From DATEDA01 sp963789885 (GTDB lineage: Bacteria > Pseudomonadota > Gammaproteobacteria > Burkholderiales > SG8-39), in contig CAWBNB010000012.1 in assembly GCA_963789885.1 (NCBI GenBank), positions 1-64,000 on the forward strand: a stretch of 64,000 nt of DNA, given 5' to 3'. Below, in pieces: positions 49,574 to 58,866 of this stretch (the stretch's first letter is position 1; the number at the start of each line of letters is the position of its first letter). A model generated the notes under the pieces. It was not told the DNA's origin and made no database searches. It saw nothing but the letters and a program-made list of their open reading frames with translations. The position numbers and the translations under genes are program-made.

Positions 49574-49831
49574 ATGGCTGACGTGACTACCGAAGGTCTG
49601 GAAGTGGAAGAGCTCGTCGCCGACGAGCACGACACCCACATCGACGAGCATGAGGCCCACGCCGACGAGGGCCACACCGATCCCGCGCTCCCGGCGACCG
49701 GCTGGCCCTGCCAGCAGCGCCGCAAGGGCCGTTCCGCCGAGCTCCCCGCCCCGCAACGCTATCTCGATCTCCCGATCTGGATGAGCGCGCCGGCGCGGCG
49801 CCCCGAGGCGGAAGAAGAAGAAACCGTCTAG
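49574..49831 (+). CDS. Small acidic His-rich protein behind a sigma-54 promoter, unknown
   Basis: 85 residues. MADVTTEGLEVEELVADEHD then 'THIDEHEAHADEGHTDP': a stretch of alternating His/Asp/Glu fit for binding metal. The middle has one Cys ('TGWPCQQRRKGRSAELPAPQ') and the end is 'RYLDLPIWMSAPARRP' plus EAEEEETV. AAGGAG lies 7 bases before the ATG. No family recognised. Possibilities include a metal buffer/chaperone, a small stress protein or a modified-peptide precursor; the sequence does not decide. No neighbour on the same transcript downstream. Confidence 0.7.
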   Translation: MADVTTEGLEVEELVADEHDTHIDEHEAHADEGHTDPALPATGWPCQQRRKGRSAELPAPQRYLDLPIWMSAPARRPEAEEEETV

Positions 49832-49859
49832 CGCGCCCGCGCCCGATCCCGGCGGAGCG

Positions 49860-50834
49860 TCAGCCGATCAGGCGGCAGATCGCCTGCAGGTCGACGTTGC
49901 CGCCGGAGATCACGACGCCCACGCGCTTGCCGGCGACGCCGTCGCCGTACCCGAAGAGCCCCGCCGCGCCGAGCGCGCCGGTCGGCTCGACCACGATCTT
50001 CATCCTCTCCCACAAGTAGAGCATCGCGGCCAGGAGCGCGCGATCGTCCACGGTCGTCATGTCGTGGACGTGCGCGAGCACCAGCGGGAAGGTGATCTTC
50101 CCGAGCGAGGGCGTGCGCGCGCCGTCGGCGATCGTGTCCGGGTTGTGCACCGTCTGCAGCGTCTTCGTGCGGAACGAGCGGGTGGCGTCGTCGCCGGCCG
50201 CGGGCTCGACGCCGACGACCCTGCACCCGGGAGACAGGTGCGCGGCCGCGATCGCGCAGCCCGAGAGCAGGCCGGCCCCGCCGCAGGGCACGAACAGGTA
50301 GTCGAGCACCCCGGTCTCCTCGATCAGCTCCTTCGCCGCCGTCCCCTGCCCGGCGACGACGTGCGGGTGATCGTACGGCGGGATGACCGCGAGGCCCCGC
50401 TCCGCCGCGATGCTCGCGCCGAGCGCCTCGCGGGTGGTCACGGTCTTGTCGTAGGTAATGACCTCGGCGCCGTAGCCCCGCGTCGCCGCCAGCTTCACCG
50501 GCGGCGCGTCGTCGGGCATCACGATCGTCGTCCCGACGCCGAGGAGCCGCCCGGCGAGCGCGATCGCCTGCGCATGGTTGCCCGAGGAGAAGGTGAGCAC
50601 GCCGCGGCGCTTCTGCTCGTCGGAGAGCTGGGCGAGCGCGTTGTAGGCGCCGCGGAACTTGAAGGCGCCGATGCGCTGGAAGTTCTCGCACTTGAAAAAC
50701 ACGTGCGCGCCGGTGCGCGCATCGACGGTGCGCGAGGTCAGCACCGGCGTGCGGTGGGCATGGCCGGCGATGCGCACGGCCGCGGCCGCGACGTCGGCGT
50801 ACGAAACGGGAAGCGGCTGCGAAGGGGCGTTCAT
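49860..50834 (-). CDS. PLP-dependent threonine/hydroxyaspartate ammonia-lyase or serine racemase-like enzyme
   Basis: 324 residues, fold type II PLP enzyme without the regulatory ACT domain. PLP lysine in 'GAFKFRGAYNAL' (about 59); the glycine phosphate loop 'PCGGAGLLSGCAIAA'; SSGNHAQ for the carboxylate. Length and motif match the group of threo-3-hydroxyaspartate ammonia-lyases, serine racemases and catabolic threonine dehydratases, which sequence alone does not separate. Ends convergently 28 bases from the small His-rich gene. Confidence 0.85.
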   Translation of the reverse strand: MNAPSQPLPVSYADVAAAAVRIAGHAHRTPVLTSRTVDARTGAHVFFKCENFQRIGAFKFRGAYNALAQLSDEQKRRGVLTFSSGNHAQAIALAGRLLGVGTTIVMPDDAPPVKLAATRGYGAEVITYDKTVTTREALGASIAAERGLAVIPPYDHPHVVAGQGTAAKELIEETGVLDYLFVPCGGAGLLSGCAIAAAHLSPGCRVVGVEPAAGDDATRSFRTKTLQTVHNPDTIADGARTPSLGKITFPLVLAHVHDMTTVDDRALLAAMLYLWERMKIVVEPTGALGAAGLFGYGDGVAGKRVGVVISGGNVDLQAICRLIG

Positions 50835-50887
50835 GCCCCAAATTTAACTCCGGGAGCCGGGCCCGCGGCAAGCCCCAGCGCGAGACC

Positions 50888-51514
50888 TCACTCGTCGTCG
50901 AGCGCGTCTTCGGAGAGGTGGCCGGTGTCGGCCCAGGCCTCGATCGCCCAGCGCCGCCCGCCGATCCGCACGCGGTTCACCGCGGCATTCGGCACGCTGA
51001 ACGTGCGCGGCATCTCGAGCGAGATGTCCATAGCGTGCCGGTAGACGATGCCAAGCACGCCGCCGTGGGTCACCACCGCGACGGTCGCGTCGGCGTGCGT
51101 CCGCGCGAGGTGCTCGAGCGCGGAAACGATCCGGTCGCGGAACTGGACGCCGCTCTCGCCGCCGGGGACGGCGTACTCGGGGTCGCGCGCCGCGAGGCGG
51201 TGATAGTCGCGCGGCCACGCCCGCTCGATCTCGGCCCAGGTCATGCCTTCGAACTCGCCATAGCAGCGCTCGCGCAGGCCGGCGTCGAGCCGCAGCGCGA
51301 GCCCGAGTCTGCCAGCGATCGGCGCCGCGGTGTCCCGGGTACGGCCGAGGTCGCTTGCGACGATCGCGTCCACGCGCTCCGTCGCGAGGCGCTCCGCGAG
51401 CGCACCGGCCTGCGCGCGGCCCGCCTCGGAGAGCGGGCTGTCCTGCCAGCCCTGGAGGCGGCCGGCGCGGTTCCACAGCGTCTCGCCGTGGCGCATGAGC
51501 AAGAAGGTGGTCAA
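50888..51514 (-). CDS. Histidine phosphatase family protein (phosphoglycerate mutase-like)
   Basis: About 208 residues. The phosphohistidine motif is LLMRHGETLWN at the N-terminus; the second His is in 'VAVVTHGGVLGIVYRH', and the Glu in 'GLRERCYGEFEGM'. The size and GETLWN/GEFEG pattern fit broad-specificity phosphatases (GpmB/CobC-like); the substrate is not set. The start is taken as the TTG at 51514 (MTTFLLMRHGE) because sequence further upstream is not conserved and holds a hairpin. It precedes the PLP-enzyme gene on the same strand. Confidence 0.8.
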   Translation of the reverse strand: MTTFLLMRHGETLWNRAGRLQGWQDSPLSEAGRAQAGALAERLATERVDAIVASDLGRTRDTAAPIAGRLGLALRLDAGLRERCYGEFEGMTWAEIERAWPRDYHRLAARDPEYAVPGGESGVQFRDRIVSALEHLARTHADATVAVVTHGGVLGIVYRHAMDISLEMPRTFSVPNAAVNRVRIGGRRWAIEAWADTGHLSEDALDDE

Positions 51515-51552
51515 GATCGATCGCGCGTGTCCGGAGCCAACGTGAAAAGTGC

Positions 51553-51575
51553 CTGCCGGCACACGGTGCCGGCAG
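51553..51575. repeat. 10-bp hairpin between divergent phosphatase genes
   Basis: CTGCCGGCAC, a 3-base loop, GTGCCGGCAG. It sits in the ~115-base gap between the histidine phosphatase and the PP2C gene, so it may be an operator or RNA leader structure for one of them. Function not shown. Confidence 0.5.
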
Positions 51576-51630
51576 CAGGCTTCCCCCCGATCCGGTAGTG
51601 TAGCGAAGCACGTTCGCCGCCCCAATCAAC

Positions 51631-52377
51631 ATGCCCGTTTCAGTCGACGCGACCACCGGCCAGCACCTTGGCGACCGGCAGGAGCAGCAGGACCGCGTCG
51701 CGATCATCCCGAGCAAGCGGTTGCGCGGCACGGCGCTCGTGATCCTCGCGGATGGCGCCGGCGGCTACAAGGGCGGCGCGGCCGCCGCCGACCAGGTGAT
51801 CGGCACCGCCGCCAACCTGTTCGAGGCTTACTCTCCCAAGGACGAATCGCCGGAGGAGCTCCTGCGCGAGATCGTCCTCGAGGCGCACACCGTCATCCGC
51901 CTCAACCGCGTGCTGACCGAGGAAGAGCCACACAGCACGATCATCGCGATGGTGCTGCAGCCCGACCGCGTCGACTGGGGCTGGGTCGGCGACAGCCGGC
52001 TCTACCACTTCCGCGGCCCGGCAGTCCAGAAGCGGACTAAGGACCACTCGTACGTCGAGCAGCAGATCGACGAGGGTCAGTGGCGCGAAGAGGATCGCCA
52101 CAAGCACCCGAACCGGAACCTGCTGCTCCAGGCGCTCGGGCACTCCGAACCGCCGGTGCCGAGCTTCGGCGCGACCGCGCCGCTCGTCCCGGGCGACGCA
52201 TTCCTCCTCTGCTCCGACGGGCTCTGGGACTACTTCACCGACATCGAGATCGGTAAGGCGCTCGCCGCGCTGCCCCCGCGCAAGGCGGCCGAGATGCTGA
52301 TCAGCTCGGCGCGGGTGCGCGCCAAGGGCAAGGGCGACAACGTCTCGGTCGCGATCGTCAAGCTCACCGCGGGCTAG
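51631..52377 (+). CDS. PP2C-family serine/threonine phosphatase
   Basis: 248 residues, a minimal bacterial PP2C. Metal-binding motifs are ILADGAGGYKGG (usually DGMGG), 'DWGWVGDSRLYHF', 'LLCSDGLWDYFTD' and 'KGKGDNVSVAIV'. It lacks membrane or sensor parts and is probably cytoplasmic; such proteins often work with Ser/Thr kinases or type VI secretion, neither of which is nearby. Start MPVSVDATTGQHLGDRQEQQ, including the early 'RQEQQD' that stands for the usual R-x-x-NQD. The 110 bases after it are empty. Confidence 0.88.
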   Translation: MPVSVDATTGQHLGDRQEQQDRVAIIPSKRLRGTALVILADGAGGYKGGAAAADQVIGTAANLFEAYSPKDESPEELLREIVLEAHTVIRLNRVLTEEEPHSTIIAMVLQPDRVDWGWVGDSRLYHFRGPAVQKRTKDHSYVEQQIDEGQWREEDRHKHPNRNLLLQALGHSEPPVPSFGATAPLVPGDAFLLCSDGLWDYFTDIEIGKALAALPPRKAAEMLISSARVRAKGKGDNVSVAIVKLTAG

Positions 52378-52488
52378 TTGTGACGAAGCGAGGGGCCGGG
52401 GAAGGGCGGCGGGACCCTTCCCTTCCCGCCGATTCCCCTCGCGCTCCCCAAAGCCAGAAAACCGCTCCCTGCGGTCGCGGTGCTTTCT

Positions 52489-54312
52489 CTAACGCCCCAG
52501 CCACCCCCGCCGCAGCGCCGCCGACCGCGCCGGCGGACGCCGGTCGAACCGCAGCACGCACGTATCCGCCGGCGCCGCGGCGAAAGCGATCCCGACTTCG
52601 AGCAGCTCGTCCCGCCGGAAGACGTGGAGCTGCACGCGGTCACCGGGCCTGAGCGTCGCGATCCGGCCGTCGAGCGTCTTCGGCGTCACGCGGATCCCGT
52701 CCATCGCGACGATCACGTCGCCGGCGGCGAGGCCCGCTGCGAGCGCAGCGCCGCCGTCGAGGACGTGAGTCAACTTGACGTCGTTCCCCTCGGCCGTCGT
52801 GCGTGCGCCGAGGACCGCCCGGGACGAGAGCGCGGGGACCGGCTTCGACGCCGGTCGCCCGCCGCGATCCGATGCGCTCTCCGCGGGCCGGACCTCCATC
52901 TCGATGCCGACGGTTGCGAGCGCCTCCTCGAGCGGCAGCTCGGACGTGGTGCGCAGCCAGCGGTCGAAGAACGTGCGGAGCTTGAGGCCGCTCACCTCCT
53001 CCGCGACGCGCTCGACCCCGTCCTCTGGCACGCCGATGCCCGCCCGCCCGTAGCGCCGCCAAAGCGCGCGCATCACGTCGTCGAGCGAGCGGCGGCCCGC
53101 GGTGCGTCCGCGGACGTGGAGGTCGAGGCACAACGCGATCAGCGCGCCCTTGCCGTAGTAGCTGACGATCGCGTTGGGCGAGTTCTCGTCCTGGCGGTAG
53201 TACTTGATCCAGGCGTCCCAGCTCGAGTCGCTGACGGACTGACGGCGCCGGCCGGGGGTACGGAGGAGCTGGGTGATCGAGCGGCCGAGCACTTCGAGAT
53301 AATCCTCGGGCTTCACCAGGCCGCAGCGCACGAGCGCAAGATCGTCGTAGTACGAGGTCACGCCCTCGAACGCCCACAGCAGCGTGGTGTAGTTTTCGCG
53401 GTCGAGGTCGTAGGGCGTGAACGCCGCCGGCTTGATCCGCTTCACGTTCCAGGTGTGGAAGTACTCGTGGCTCGCGAGCCCGAGGAACGTGCGGTAGCTC
53501 TCGGTGACCGCCTTCTCGCCCGGGCGAGGCAGATCGTCGCGGCTGCAGACGAGCGCGGTGGAGGCGCGGTGCTCGAGCCCGCCGTAACCGTCACCGACCG
53601 CGGTGACCAGGAAGACGTAGCGATCCATCGGCGCCGGGCCGCCCCAGAAACGGATATGGGATTCGCAGACGCGCTTCAAATCGCGCGCGAGCCGGTCGAG
53701 GTCGGCCCTGATCCGGCCGGTGATCGCGATCTCGTGCGGCACGCCGCCCGCGGTGAAGGAAGCGTGCGCGAACGTGCCCATCTCGACCGGATGGTCGATC
53801 AGCTCGTCGTAGTCGGCCGCGGCGTAGGTCCCGAGGCCGAGCGCTCGCGCGCCCTTGCGCGCAAGCGACGTCGCCACGCGCCAGCGCGAGTAGCGGCGTC
53901 CCGCGGGCGGCAGGATCTCGACCTCGCACTCGCGCTCTTCCCGCCCGAGTACCCGCAGGAAAACGCACGTGCCGTTGAAGAAGGCGTGAGTCGCATCGAG
54001 ATGCGCGCCGCGGACCGAGAGGTCCCACCCGTACACCTCGGCGGTCACGATGAGCGGGCCGCGGCATGGTGCCGCGCGCCAGGTGTGCTTGTCGAGCTTG
54101 CCGAGCGCGACGCGCGCACCGCGCGATTCGGCGCGAATCGAGACGATGTGCCGCGCGAAGTCGCGAACCAGGTAACTCCCCGGGATCCACGCGGGGAGTG
54201 CGAAGCGCTGGCCGGCCGGGTCGGGGTCGGCGACGGCGCACTCGACCTCGAAGAGATGCGCCGCGGGATTGCTCGGGCGGATGCGGTAACGGATCGGAGG
54301 CCTGTTCTTCAT
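52489..54312 (-). CDS. M61-family glycyl aminopeptidase-like protease with PDZ domain
   Basis: 607 residues. An N-terminal beta domain ('IRYRIRPSNPAAHLFEVEC') precedes the gluzincin site HEYFHTWNVKRIKP (HExxH, near 295) and 'WAFEGVTSYYDDLALVRCGL' with the downstream Glu. The C-terminal PDZ domain (about 500-600) includes 'HVLDGGAALAAGLAAGDVIV'. Family members remove N-terminal Gly or Ala. No signal peptide, so it is presumably cytoplasmic. ATG at 54312, 26 bases after putA on the same strand. Confidence 0.92.
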   Translation of the reverse strand: MKNRPPIRYRIRPSNPAAHLFEVECAVADPDPAGQRFALPAWIPGSYLVRDFARHIVSIRAESRGARVALGKLDKHTWRAAPCRGPLIVTAEVYGWDLSVRGAHLDATHAFFNGTCVFLRVLGREERECEVEILPPAGRRYSRWRVATSLARKGARALGLGTYAAADYDELIDHPVEMGTFAHASFTAGGVPHEIAITGRIRADLDRLARDLKRVCESHIRFWGGPAPMDRYVFLVTAVGDGYGGLEHRASTALVCSRDDLPRPGEKAVTESYRTFLGLASHEYFHTWNVKRIKPAAFTPYDLDRENYTTLLWAFEGVTSYYDDLALVRCGLVKPEDYLEVLGRSITQLLRTPGRRRQSVSDSSWDAWIKYYRQDENSPNAIVSYYGKGALIALCLDLHVRGRTAGRRSLDDVMRALWRRYGRAGIGVPEDGVERVAEEVSGLKLRTFFDRWLRTTSELPLEEALATVGIEMEVRPAESASDRGGRPASKPVPALSSRAVLGARTTAEGNDVKLTHVLDGGAALAAGLAAGDVIVAMDGIRVTPKTLDGRIATLRPGDRVQLHVFRRDELLEVGIAFAAAPADTCVLRFDRRPPARSAALRRGWLGR

Positions 54313-54338
54313 CGTTGTTCTGTCAGCGTGCGTGGTCG

Positions 54339-57300
54339 TCAGTCGGCCTGCGCGAGCAGCGCAGCGTTCCCACCCGCCGCGGCGGTATTGATCGTCAGCG
54401 TCCGCTCGACCGCGAATCGCGGCAGGTAGTGCGGCCCGCCCGCTTTCGGCCCGGTGCCCGACAGGCCCTCGCCGCCGAACGGCTGCACCCCGACGACCGC
54501 GCCGATCATGTTGCGGTTGACATAGCTGTTGCCGACGTGGAGCCGCGCGCGCACGCGCTCGGCGAAGCGCTCGATGCGGCTGTGGATCCCGAGGGTAAGC
54601 CCGTAACCGGTGGCTGCGATCGCGTCGAGCGCTCGCTCGAGCTCGGCCGCCGGGTAGCGGACGACGTGCAGCACCGGTCCGAACACCTCGCGCTCGGGAA
54701 GGGCGGCGAGCTCGATCTCGACGGCAATCGGGGTGACGAACGTCCCGTGCCGCGCGTGCTCGGGGAGCGGCACGGCTGCAAGGACACGCCCTCGCGCGCG
54801 GAGCCGCGCCACGTGCCCCTCCAGCATCCCCTTTGCGTCGGCGTCGATCACCGGACCGACGTCGGTCGCAGGCAGCGACGGGTCGCCGACCTGCAGCTGC
54901 GCCATCGCACCCGCGAGCATCTCGAGGATGCGCGGTGCGGCATCGTCCTGGACGAGAAGGATCCGCGAGCTCGAGCAGCGTTGCCCCGCGCTCTGGAACG
55001 CCGACGCAAGCGTGTCGGCGACCACCTGCTCGGGCAGCGCCGACGAGTCGACGATCATCGCGTTCAATCCGCCGGTCTCGGCGATGAACGGCACGATCGT
55101 GCCGTCGCGCGCGGCGAGCCCCTGGTTGATCGCGCGCGCGGTCTCGTACGAACCGGTGAACACGACGCCGGCGACGAGCGGGTGGCGGACGAGCGGTGCG
55201 CCGATCGCCTCGCCGGTCCCCGAGACGAGCTGCAGCACCTCGCGCGGCACGCCGGCCTCGTGGAGCATCGCGACCGCGCGCGCTGCGATCAGCGGCGTCT
55301 GCTCCGCCGGCTTCGCCACGACCGCATTGCCGGCCATCAGCGCCGCGGTGACCTGGCCGGTGAAGATCGCGAGCGGGAAGTTCCAGGGGCTGATGCAGGC
55401 GAATACGCCGCGGCCGGCGAGCGCAAGCGAGTTCGCTTCGCCGGTAGGACCGGGCAATGCGAGGGGGCTGGCGAAGTCCGCGCGGCCGCGCGCCGCGTAG
55501 TAGCGGCAGAAGTCCGCCGCTTCCCGCACTTCCGCCACTGCGTCCGGCAGCGTCTTCCCCGCTTCGCGCACGCACAGCGAGATCAGCTCGTCGATCGCGC
55601 CTTCGACGAGGTCGGCCGCGCGCTCGAGCGCGCGTGCGCGCGCCTCTGCCGGCGTCTCGTCCCAGCGCCGCCATGCTGCGGCAGCCGAACTCACTACCTC
55701 GTCCAGCTCGGCCGCGGTCGCGTCCCGCACGGCGCCGACGATTCGGCGACGGTCGGCGGGCTCGGTGATCGCGCGGGCACCGGATGCCGCGGCCGCGGCG
55801 GCCCGATCCGCGGCAATCCGCCGCGTGAGCCGCGCGAGAACCGCGCGATCGGACAGGTCGATCCCGCGCGAGTTGAGCCGGTCGGGCAGCAGGTAGCGCG
55901 GCCTGGGGACTCGCGGATGCGGCGCATACGGACGCGGCAGCGCCTCGATCGGGTCCGCCACCAACCGCTCGAGCGGCGTGTCCGGGTCGCCGACCTGGTG
56001 GACGAAGGAGCTGTTGGCGCCGTTTTCGAGCAAGCGGCGCACGAGATAGGCGAGCAGGTCGCGATGGCCGCCGACCGGCGCGTAGACCCGGCACGCGATG
56101 CCCGTCTCAGGCACGAGCGCGTCGTACAGCGCATCGCCCATGCCGTGCAGCTTCTGGAACTCGAAGTCGCGGCGCGCGCCGGCGCACTCGAGCACGGTCG
56201 CGACCGAGTGGCTGTTGTGGGTCGCGAACTGCGGGAAGATCCGCTCGCCGGCCGCGAGCAGCGCCTGGGCGCAGGCGATGTAGGACACGTCGGTCGCCTG
56301 CTTGCGGGTGAAGACCGGATAGTCGTCGAGGCCGAGAACCTGTGCGAGCTTGATCTCGGTGTCCCAGTACGCGCCCTTGACGAGCCGGACCATGAGCCGC
56401 CGCCGCGCGTCCGCGGCGAGCGCGACGAGCCAGTCGCAGACGTGGATCGCGCGCCGCTGGTACGCCTGGACCGCGAGGCCGAGCCCGTCCCAGCCGGCGA
56501 GCGAGGGCGCGTGCGCGAGGCGCTCGAAGAGCTCGAGCGAGAGCTCGAGCCGGTCCGCCTCCTCCGCGTCGAGCGTCACCGGAATGCCGGCGCCGGCGGC
56601 ACGCTCGGCGAGCGCCTCGATCCGCGGCAGGAGCTCGCCGAACACGCGCTCCACCTGTGCCGCCTCGTAGCGCGGATGCAGCGCCGAGAGCTTGATCGAG
56701 ATCCCCGGCCGGGCCTCGATCCTCGCTGCACCGTCCGCCGCGCGTCCGACCGCGTCGATCGCCGCCTCGTACGCGGCGAAGTAGCGCTCGGCATCGCGCT
56801 CGGTACGCGCCGCCTCGCCCAGCATGTCGTAGGAGAACCGGTAGCCGAGCGCCTCGCGGGGCGCCGCGCGCTCGATCGCGCCGTCGATCGTCTCGCCGAC
56901 GATGAACTGCTCGGCCATGATCTTCATCGCCTGGCGGATCGCGCCCCGGACGAACGGCTCGCCCGCGCGGCCGACGAGCCGCCGCACGATCGTCCCCGGA
57001 TCTTCGCCCGCGCTGCCCGCCCAGGCGGTGAGCGTGCCGGTGAGCATCAGCCCCCAGGTGGCCGCGTTGAGCAGCAGCCCGCCTTCGGCCCCGTCCTCCG
57101 AGTCCCATTGCGTGCCGGCGAGCTTGTCGCGGATGAGCGCGTCGGCGGTCGCCGCGTCGGGAATCCGGAGCAGGGCCTCGGCGAGGCACATCAGCACCAC
57201 GCCCTCGCGCGACGACAGACCGAAGCGGCGCAGGAACGCCTCCGCGCCGGACGACTCGCCGGCGCGCCGCCTGATCTCCCGCGCCAGCGCGAGCGCGTGA

Positions 57301-57419
57301 TCGGCGATGCGGCGGCGTGCCGCATCGTCGAGCCGGATCCGGGCGGTCAGCGCGGCGACGCACTCGGCCTCGTCGGCGCGATAGGCGCTCCGGATCGCCT
57401 GCCAGATTCCGGGATTCAT
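54339..57419 (-). CDS. putA: Bifunctional proline dehydrogenase / P5C dehydrogenase
   Basis: 1026 residues. The FAD-binding PRODH barrel (about 150-460) shows 'RPGISIKLSALHPRYE', 'RLVKGAYWDTEIKLAQ' and 'FPQFATHNSHSVATV'. The aldehyde dehydrogenase part (about 510-1000) has the catalytic Cys in 'FQSAGQRCSSSRIL', the Glu in 'PFIAETGGLNAMI' and VFTGS. It oxidises proline to glutamate and also takes P5C from the arginase-aminotransferase route. It lacks the N-terminal ribbon-helix-helix repressor domain of E. coli PutA, so control must come from elsewhere, possibly the adjoining LysR protein 19 bases upstream. Confidence 0.95.
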   Translation of the reverse strand: MNPGIWQAIRSAYRADEAECVAALTARIRLDDAARRRIADHALALAREIRRRAGESSGAEAFLRRFGLSSREGVVLMCLAEALLRIPDAATADALIRDKLAGTQWDSEDGAEGGLLLNAATWGLMLTGTLTAWAGSAGEDPGTIVRRLVGRAGEPFVRGAIRQAMKIMAEQFIVGETIDGAIERAAPREALGYRFSYDMLGEAARTERDAERYFAAYEAAIDAVGRAADGAARIEARPGISIKLSALHPRYEAAQVERVFGELLPRIEALAERAAGAGIPVTLDAEEADRLELSLELFERLAHAPSLAGWDGLGLAVQAYQRRAIHVCDWLVALAADARRRLMVRLVKGAYWDTEIKLAQVLGLDDYPVFTRKQATDVSYIACAQALLAAGERIFPQFATHNSHSVATVLECAGARRDFEFQKLHGMGDALYDALVPETGIACRVYAPVGGHRDLLAYLVRRLLENGANSSFVHQVGDPDTPLERLVADPIEALPRPYAPHPRVPRPRYLLPDRLNSRGIDLSDRAVLARLTRRIAADRAAAAAASGARAITEPADRRRIVGAVRDATAAELDEVVSSAAAAWRRWDETPAEARARALERAADLVEGAIDELISLCVREAGKTLPDAVAEVREAADFCRYYAARGRADFASPLALPGPTGEANSLALAGRGVFACISPWNFPLAIFTGQVTAALMAGNAVVAKPAEQTPLIAARAVAMLHEAGVPREVLQLVSGTGEAIGAPLVRHPLVAGVVFTGSYETARAINQGLAARDGTIVPFIAETGGLNAMIVDSSALPEQVVADTLASAFQSAGQRCSSSRILLVQDDAAPRILEMLAGAMAQLQVGDPSLPATDVGPVIDADAKGMLEGHVARLRARGRVLAAVPLPEHARHGTFVTPIAVEIELAALPEREVFGPVLHVVRYPAAELERALDAIAATGYGLTLGIHSRIERFAERVRARLHVGNSYVNRNMIGAVVGVQPFGGEGLSGTGPKAGGPHYLPRFAVERTLTINTAAAGGNAALLAQAD

Positions 57420-57438
57420 GCGCCGATCCGGGTCGGGG

Positions 57439-58392
57439 TCACGCGCGTGCGTCCGCCTTCGTCCGCGGTTTCGCCGTGCGTTCGCGCTCGGCGGTGACCA
57501 TCGACTGGAGCCAGGCCACGAACGCGTCGACCTCCGGCCGGCCCGCGGCGCGCGGCGTGAGGACGGCGAAGTACGCGCGCGACGCGGCCGCCGTCGTGCG
57601 CGACAGGCCGAACGGCGCGACCAGCTCCTTCGAGCGCAGCAGGTCGTCGACCAGCGGCACGCGGCCGAGCGCGACGCCCTGCCCCGCCACCGCGGCCTGG
57701 ATGATCTGGTGGTACTGGGTGAACTGGAGCGTCCCCGCCGGGGGCGGCATCTCGACCTTCATCGTCTCGAACCACACCGGCCAGGTGAGCCACACGGTGT
57801 GCGGCACGCCGTCGTACTCGAGCAGCACGGCGCGCGCGAGATCTTCCGGCCGCTGCAGCTTCAGCCGCGCCTGCACGGCCGGGCTCACCACCGGGAGCAC
57901 CCGCTCGCCGAAGAGCCTGATCGCACCCCGCCCGGCCATCGGGGGCGGGCAGTAGCGCACCGCGACGTCGATGCCTTCGCGCTCGAGGTCCTGCATTCGG
58001 TTCTCGGCGACGAGGCGCACCTGTACGCCGGGCTGCACGCTCTGGAAGCCGGCGAGCTTCGGAACGAGCCAGAGCGAGGCGAAGGTCACCGTCGTGCTCA
58101 CGGTGAGCGTCGCCGTCGCGCGGGACGCCCGCACCGAGGCGGTCGCCGCGCGCAGGCCGTCGAGGGCGCCGCGCACCGCCTTGTAGTACCGCTGACCCTC
58201 GTCGGTGAGGAGCAGCGCGCGCGTGCGGCGGTGGAAGAGCTTGATGCCAAGCTGCTCCTCGAGGGCCTGGACCTGGCGGCTGATCGCCGACTGGGTGAGA
58301 AAGAGCTCCTCGCCGGCCTTGGTAAACGACAGGTGGCGCGCGGCGGCCTCGAACCCCTTCAGCAGATCGAGCGCCGGCAGGTCACGCGTCAT
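57439..58392 (-). CDS. LysR-family transcriptional regulator (GcvA-like)
   Basis: 317 residues. The winged helix 'LKGFEAAARHLSFTKAGEEL' and 'LTQSAISRQVQALEEQLGIK' is followed by a substrate-binding domain from ~95. The ATG at 58392 is preferred (MTRDLPALDLLKGF) since GGAGG is 8 bases away; an ATG six bases earlier is too close. It is followed by putA on the same strand and faces the DUF2917 gene. LysR-DUF2917 pairs are frequent in Burkholderiales. It may regulate the DUF2917 gene, putA, or both. Confidence 0.9.
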   Translation of the reverse strand: MTRDLPALDLLKGFEAAARHLSFTKAGEELFLTQSAISRQVQALEEQLGIKLFHRRTRALLLTDEGQRYYKAVRGALDGLRAATASVRASRATATLTVSTTVTFASLWLVPKLAGFQSVQPGVQVRLVAENRMQDLEREGIDVAVRYCPPPMAGRGAIRLFGERVLPVVSPAVQARLKLQRPEDLARAVLLEYDGVPHTVWLTWPVWFETMKVEMPPPAGTLQFTQYHQIIQAAVAGQGVALGRVPLVDDLLRSKELVAPFGLSRTTAAASRAYFAVLTPRAAGRPEVDAFVAWLQSMVTAERERTAKPRTKADARA

Positions 58393-58521
58393 TTGCATTC
58401 CCTCCACGCATGCGTGCCATGTCGAGAACTCGTTTGCCCCGCTGCGGCCGGAAGCAGAGACTTCCGCTCACACGCGCCGGACGCTCATGCATGCGACCAG
58501 CGCATTATCAGGAGCAACGCC

Positions 58522-58806
58522 ATGAACATCAAGGCCCGCATCGCCCGCCTCGCCCTCAAGCAGCGGGACACGCTCACGCTCGAGGCCGCACGCGGCGCGC
58601 TGGTGCGCTGCCTGGAAGGCCTGGTCTGGATCACGCAGGACGGCGACCGCGCCGACCACATCGTCGCCGCCGGGGACTCGTTTCGGGTGGACCGCGACGG
58701 CTCGGTCATCGTGCAGGCGACCCGGCCGGCGCGAGTCGCGATCGAGTCGCCACGCGAGGACGCTTCGGGCCACTGGTGGACCCCGGTCCTCCGCGGGCAC
58801 GCCTGA
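58522..58806 (+). CDS. DUF2917 small protein
   Basis: 94 residues: MNIKARIARLALKQRDTLTL, 'ALVRCLEGLVWITQDGDRAD', 'HIVAAGDSFRVDRDGSVIVQ', 'ATRPARVAIESP'. This cupin-like small beta fold is DUF2917, of unknown role. AGGAG lies 8 bases before the ATG. Divergent from the LysR gene with a 129-base shared control region, so it is the most likely target of that regulator. Confidence 0.85.
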   Translation: MNIKARIARLALKQRDTLTLEAARGALVRCLEGLVWITQDGDRADHIVAAGDSFRVDRDGSVIVQATRPARVAIESPREDASGHWWTPVLRGHA

Positions 58807-58866
58807 CCTGCGCCCCGGCGGGAGTTGGTATGCTCGACGTCCTTTCGCCGCGGAGCGACGACGCCG

